NCBI RefSeq assembly: GCF_049844995.1
Contig: NZ_JBNCMC010000002.1
Coordinates: forward strand, 620,001 to 684,000
DNA length: 64,000 nucleotides
Direction: 5' to 3'
DNA from: Luteimicrobium sp049844995
GTDB taxonomy: Bacteria > Actinomycetota > Actinomycetes > Actinomycetales > Cellulomonadaceae
This document shows, piece after piece, positions 60,852 through 64,000 of the stretch (positions are counted from its first letter, which is position 1; every line of letters begins with the position of its first letter). The notes beneath the pieces were generated by a model, which saw nothing but the letters and a program-made list of their open reading frames with translations, did no database searches and was not told the DNA's origin. Both the position numbers and the translations under genes were made by a program.

Positions 60852-61226
60852 TCAGGCGAGAGCGGCGGCCTTGAGCTTGTCGAACTCGGCCTGGTCGATC
60901 GCGCCCGAGTCCAGGAGCTGCTTGGCGGTCGCGATCTGGTCCGCGGGCGACGCGCCGGCCACGTCGCGGATGTAGCCGTCGGTCACGGCCTTGGCCTGCT
61001 GCTGGGCCTGCACCTGGCGCTGGGCCATGCCGTTCCCGCGTGCGATCACGTACACGAGCGCGGTGATGAGCGGGAAGATGATCAGGCAGATCACCCACAG
61101 GGCCTTCCACCAGCCGGAGAGCTTGTGGTCGCGGAACAGGTCGCTGATGATCATGAACAGCACGACCAGGTACGCGAAGAAGAAGAAGATCTCGACGACG
61201 AGCCAGAAGTAGTTCCAGAAGCTCAC
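60852..61226 (-). CDS. membrane protein with PLDc_N-like segment and SHOCT domain
   Basis: A 124-residue protein. Two membrane spans, NYFWLVVEIFFFFAYLVVLFMII and WWKALWVICLIIFPLITALVYVIA, form a PLD nuclease N-terminal-type module with the charged DLFRDHKLSGWWKA between them. The C-terminal PADQIATAKQLLDSGAIDQAEFDKLKAAAL is a SHOCT (short C-terminal) domain. Function unknown, but the architecture is common in actinobacteria. GTG start at 61226 with GAGGAGG eight bases upstream. Confidence 0.88.
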   Translation of the reverse strand: MSFWNYFWLVVEIFFFFAYLVVLFMIISDLFRDHKLSGWWKALWVICLIIFPLITALVYVIARGNGMAQRQVQAQQQAKAVTDGYIRDVAGASPADQIATAKQLLDSGAIDQAEFDKLKAAALA

Positions 61227-61451
61227 GGTTGCCTCCTCGGGCGGTGAAGATGTCCGGGTCGTGACGCAAGCGCCCACGACGTCCGCCTCACGATGCTTCG
61301 GAACGTAGCACCGGAGTGGGCGTTTGGCGCGGGAAGCGCCGGGACTGTCCGTTCAGTTCACCCGGAAGGGATGAGGGCTTCTCGGGGGTGTCGCGGCGGT
61401 CCGGCGACGGTCGGAACCACCCCGTCCGGGCTGCTAGGCTTTATCCCGCGA

Positions 61452-61524
<73 letters not shown>

Positions 61525-61539
61525 CTTCGCCACCACGGC

Positions 61540-61574
61540 ACGAAGGCCCGGGACCTCTGGTCCCGGGCCTTCGT
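61540..61574 (+). terminator. tRNA-Asn terminator
   Basis: Perfect 16-base arms (61540-61555 ACGAAGGCCCGGGACC with 61559-61574) and a three-base loop, 15 bases after the tRNA. Confidence 0.9.
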
Positions 61575-61690
61575 CGTACCGCGAGCAGCCGCCCGTCGGG
61601 CCCGGTCACCGGACCCAGGGACCGGCCAGCGGCGTCTCGTATCCTTGCCCTGCCCCGCCGACGCGCGGGACCCGACCGCCGCGAGGAGCC

Positions 61691-62470
61691 ATGACCGCAC
61701 ACGCCCGTCGACGCCGCCGTTCGCCCGTCGGCGCCGTCATCGGGACCGTGGGCGAGATCCTCATCACGCTCGGCGTCATCCTCGGCCTGTTCCTCGTGTG
61801 GGAGCTGTGGTGGACGAACGTCCAGTCGGCCCAGGCGCAGGCCAAGGACGTCGCAGCGCTCGGCTGGGCGTTCGAGCCGCAGGACGCGCCCGCCGAGCCG
61901 GCGTACCTCACGCCGTCGACGAAGACGCCCAAGGTGGACAAAGAACCCGCGCTCCTCACCACGTTCGCGACCCTGTACGTGCCCCGCTTCGGCGACGACT
62001 ACGCCAAGACGATCACCGAGGGCACCGACAAGGCGACCGTCCTCGACACCAAGGGCATCGGGCACTACGTCGGGACCGCGATGCCCGGCGCGGTCGGGAA
62101 CTTCGCGATCGCCGGTCACCGCACCACCTACGGCAAGCCGTTCCACGACATCGACAAGCTCAAGACCGGCGACCCGGTGATCGTCCAGACCAAGGACGGC
62201 TGGTACGTGTACGCGGTCACCGAGCACCTCGTCACCGGGTGGCGCAACGGCGAGCAGGTGGCGCCCGTGCCCGGCGACACCACCGGGACGAAGAAGCCCA
62301 CGAAGCGGCTCATCACCCTCACCAGCTGTCACCCGGTGTGGCAGCCGATCCACCGGTACATCGTCCACGGCGAGCTCGTCTACTGGGCGCCGCCCGACGG
62401 CAACAAGGTGCCGAAGGAGCTCGTGACCGGAAAGTTCGACGCCGGGACGCTCGACGACGTCCTTGGTTGA
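61691..62470 (+). CDS. class E sortase
   Basis: A 259-residue membrane-anchored transpeptidase that joins LPXTG-like (in class E usually LAXTG) proteins to the wall. Basic N-terminus, one span (ILITLGVILGLFLVWELWW, about 23-41), then the sortase barrel with His 143 (AGHRTTYG), Cys 213 (TLTSCHP) and Arg 222 (PIHRYIVHGELV). No sortase substrate gene is adjacent; the discoidin protein at 22.8 kb lacks a sorting signal. Monocistronic. Confidence 0.94.
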   Translation: MTAHARRRRRSPVGAVIGTVGEILITLGVILGLFLVWELWWTNVQSAQAQAKDVAALGWAFEPQDAPAEPAYLTPSTKTPKVDKEPALLTTFATLYVPRFGDDYAKTITEGTDKATVLDTKGIGHYVGTAMPGAVGNFAIAGHRTTYGKPFHDIDKLKTGDPVIVQTKDGWYVYAVTEHLVTGWRNGEQVAPVPGDTTGTKKPTKRLITLTSCHPVWQPIHRYIVHGELVYWAPPDGNKVPKELVTGKFDAGTLDDVLG

Positions 62471-62588
62471 CCGTGAGGATCGCGTCGGCGACGCCGCGGT
62501 CTCCTCGGCCCGAAGACCCCCGCGCCCCCTCGCCTGACTGGCTTCGTGTCGGGCCCCTCGTGTCGCGGGCGTCGACAGCGCTTCCTAT

Positions 62589-62604
62589 TCGAACATATGT
62601 TCGA
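62589..62604 (+). promoter_or_regulatory. LexA (SOS) box before the HNH gene
   Basis: TCGAACATATGTTCGA is a perfect 16-base palindrome and matches the actinobacterial LexA site GAAC-N4-GTTC. It is followed immediately by TAGGAT (62605-62610), a -10 box, so LexA binding would block the promoter. Confidence 0.93.
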
Positions 62605-62643
62605 TAGGATCGGAGAGTCGTCGAGCGTACGCGGGAGGTGGAG

Positions 62644-64000
62644 ATGGGCACGGTCGAGGCGCCGGAGCGAGAGGCGCTCGGTCGCGCGGCGCCTTCCCCT
62701 GAACTTCTCGTGCCGCCCGACCCGCACCCGGCCCTGACCATCGAGCCCGACGCGTGGGAGGCCGATCTTGCGGTGCTCGAGGTCGTGATCGACGCGGTGT
62801 GTGCGCGGGCCTCGCGTGCCGGCGCCACGGACACGGAGCCGGCCGCCCTCGCGACCGCCGCGACCCGGCTGCGTGAGCTCACCGCACGCCTGGACGCCGC
62901 CCGCCTGTGCGTGCTGCCGGCGCTGGAGGCCGACGGTCGGTGGGCCGTGGACGGGTCCCGTTCCTTCGCGCACTGGCTCGCCCGCCGTGACGACGTCGCC
63001 CTCGCGACCGCCCGCCGCGACGTGCGTACTGCCCGGGCGTTGCGTGACACCGTCCCCGCGACGCGCGACGCCGCACTCGCCGGGGAGCTCGGCGCCGACC
63101 ACGTGCGGACCATGGTCGACGTCGCCGCGACCTCCGACCCCCGCAGGCAAGCCCTCACCGCCGTGGTTGACCCGGCGTCCGAACCCCGCACCCCCGACGC
63201 AGCCGCCGACGACACAGCGGTGGATGATGCAGCGGCCGACGGCGTCGCGCGGGTGACGGTGACCGGAGAGCAGGCGCTCCTCGACGTCGCCCGGAAGTTC
63301 TCGCTGACCGCGTTCCGGCGAGCCGTGCGGTACTTCGCGCACGTCGCGGACCCCGGCGCCGATGAGCGCGGCTACACCGAGGCCACCGAACGCGAGTTCT
63401 TCGAGCTCTCACCCACCTGGGGCGGGTACCACCTCGCCGGGTTCCTGACCACCGAGCACGGCCGGCTCCTGGACGAGGCGACCCGCGCGGTGCTCGGTGT
63501 CCCGGCAGCCGGCGACCGGCGGACCGCCACCCAGCGCCGCGCCCAGGCCCTCACCGACCTCGCCCACCTGACTCTCGACCACGGCCTCGCGGGCGCCGGC
63601 GCCGCCGTCCGGCCGCACCTGGTCGTTCACGTCTCCCACGCCGAGCTCCACGACCTCGCGGCAGGCGATCCGCGGGACCGCGAGACCGGCGCCGACGACA
63701 CCGGCGCCGACGACGGCACCGGCGCGGGCATCCCTGGCATTCCCGAGGGCACCGGTCGCACCGCGCACGCCGACGTGCACCGCCTGCTCGCGAACATCCG
63801 GGCCGCGCTCGACGGCCCGGGCCCTGCGCACTGGCAGGACGACCCCGACCTGTTCACACCCGTCCCCCGACCCGTCCTGCGCCGCCTGCTGTGCGACTGC
63901 GAGGTCACGCGCGTCGTCTTCGGCCCGGACTCCACCGTCCTGGACGTCGGACGAACCCAGCGGACCGTCCGCGGCCAGCTCCGCCGGGCGGTGATCGCCC
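62644..64000 (+). CDS. DUF222 (13E12 family) HNH endonuclease, 5' part
   Basis: The frame is open from ATG 62644 to the end of the window (at least 452 residues). The DUF222 region is recognisable: LRELTARLDAARLCVLPALE, SRSFAHWLARRDDVALATARRDVRTARALRD, ELGADHVRTMVDVAATSDP, LSPTWGGYHLAGFLTTEHGRLLDEAT and the beginning of the C-terminal section LLCDCEVTRVVFGPDSTVLDVGRTQRTV, which leads into the HNH nuclease domain beyond the window. GGAGG lies eight bases before the ATG. The family is multi-copy and hypervariable in actinobacteria, and several mycobacterial members carry SOS boxes. It is here under a LexA site. Confidence 0.93.
   Translation, partial: MGTVEAPEREALGRAAPSPELLVPPDPHPALTIEPDAWEADLAVLEVVIDAVCARASRAGATDTEPAALATAATRLRELTARLDAARLCVLPALEADGRWAVDGSRSFAHWLARRDDVALATARRDVRTARALRDTVPATRDAALAGELGADHVRTMVDVAATSDPRRQALTAVVDPASEPRTPDAAADDTAVDDAAADGVARVTVTGEQALLDVARKFSLTAFRRAVRYFAHVADPGADERGYTEATEREFFELSPTWGGYHLAGFLTTEHGRLLDEATRAVLGVPAAGDRRTATQRRAQALTDLAHLTLDHGLAGAGAAVRPHLVVHVSHAELHDLAAGDPRDRETGADDTGADDGTGAGIPGIPEGTGRTAHADVHRLLANIRAALDGPGPAHWQDDPDLFTPVPRPVLRRLLCDCEVTRVVFGPDSTVLDVGRTQRTVRGQLRRAVIA

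Noticed and set aside
62644..64000. DUF222 HNH gene as a transposase or homing endonuclease insertion.
   Set aside because: No inverted repeats, target duplication or intron is seen around its start, and its own LexA promoter argues for a resident gene.

Overview
The window is about 64 kb of very GC-rich (roughly 73-75 %) actinobacterial chromosome with dense, short-spaced genes. Polyphosphate glucokinase, a type 1c methionine aminopeptidase, DUF3052, DUF3145, sortase E, a DUF222/13E12 HNH gene with an actinobacterial SOS box, a class-A RNase P RNA, and the gene order peroxiredoxin / DUF3052 / aceE / PucR-type regulator / fabD / acpP / fabF / DUF3145 all point to the order Micrococcales. A Cellulosimicrobium- or Cellulomonas-like member is the best guess, from family recollection and not from a search. 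No prophage, IS element, CRISPR array or replication origin was seen.

Layout. 1-10.4 kb is housekeeping: nadE end, panB, map, ppgK, a STAS anti-sigma antagonist, an MNT/HEPN toxin-antitoxin pair, rnpB, a tautomerase-like protein, yaaA, then a phosphatase / zinc-ribbon / Nif3 operon and a PolA-like polymerase. 10.5-20.3 kb is an aromatic catabolic island: on the minus strand HpaI aldolase, HpaH hydratase, a GntR regulator, an FAH-RraA fusion, a patatin and an IclR regulator; on the plus strand an FAD monooxygenase and a succinate-semialdehyde dehydrogenase. Two almost identical 16-bp operators tie the two arms together. 20.3-29 kb holds a DUF389 membrane protein, a nitronate monooxygenase, an EthD protein, a 1210-residue secreted discoidin-domain protein, glutamate decarboxylase, a YrhK-like membrane protein and tRNA-Val. 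29.2-34.5 kb is an ABC exporter operon ending in a secreted beta-propeller/phosphoesterase.

34.6-51.8 kb is the AhpE / DUF3052 / aceE / fasR / fabD / acpP / fabF / DUF3145 / def block. A sugar-oxidoreductase cluster (two TIM-barrel isomerases and two Gfo/Idh/MocA dehydrogenases, each overlapping the next by ATGA, plus a ROK regulator) interrupts it. fabH is missing from the fab operon. The acpP-fabF gap contains a biologically implausible run of G and C homopolymers. 51.9-60.2 kb is a xyloglucan-oligosaccharide locus: LacI regulator with two tandem operators, ABC importer without its own ATPase, alpha-xylosidase and beta-glucosidase. The end holds tRNA-Met/Ile2, two small proteins, tRNA-Asn, sortase E and the 5' part of a LexA-controlled HNH gene.

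Non-coding structure is rich. It includes a pair of homologous stem elements downstream of fabF whose arms differ by compensatory changes, a pair of 42-bp palindromes behind yaaA, a TTGT-N9-ACAA motif in front of both fasR and fabD, perfect palindromes in front of several regulators, and many strong GC-rich terminators. Several genes look leaderless, with a TAnnnT box 6-7 nt before the start codon.
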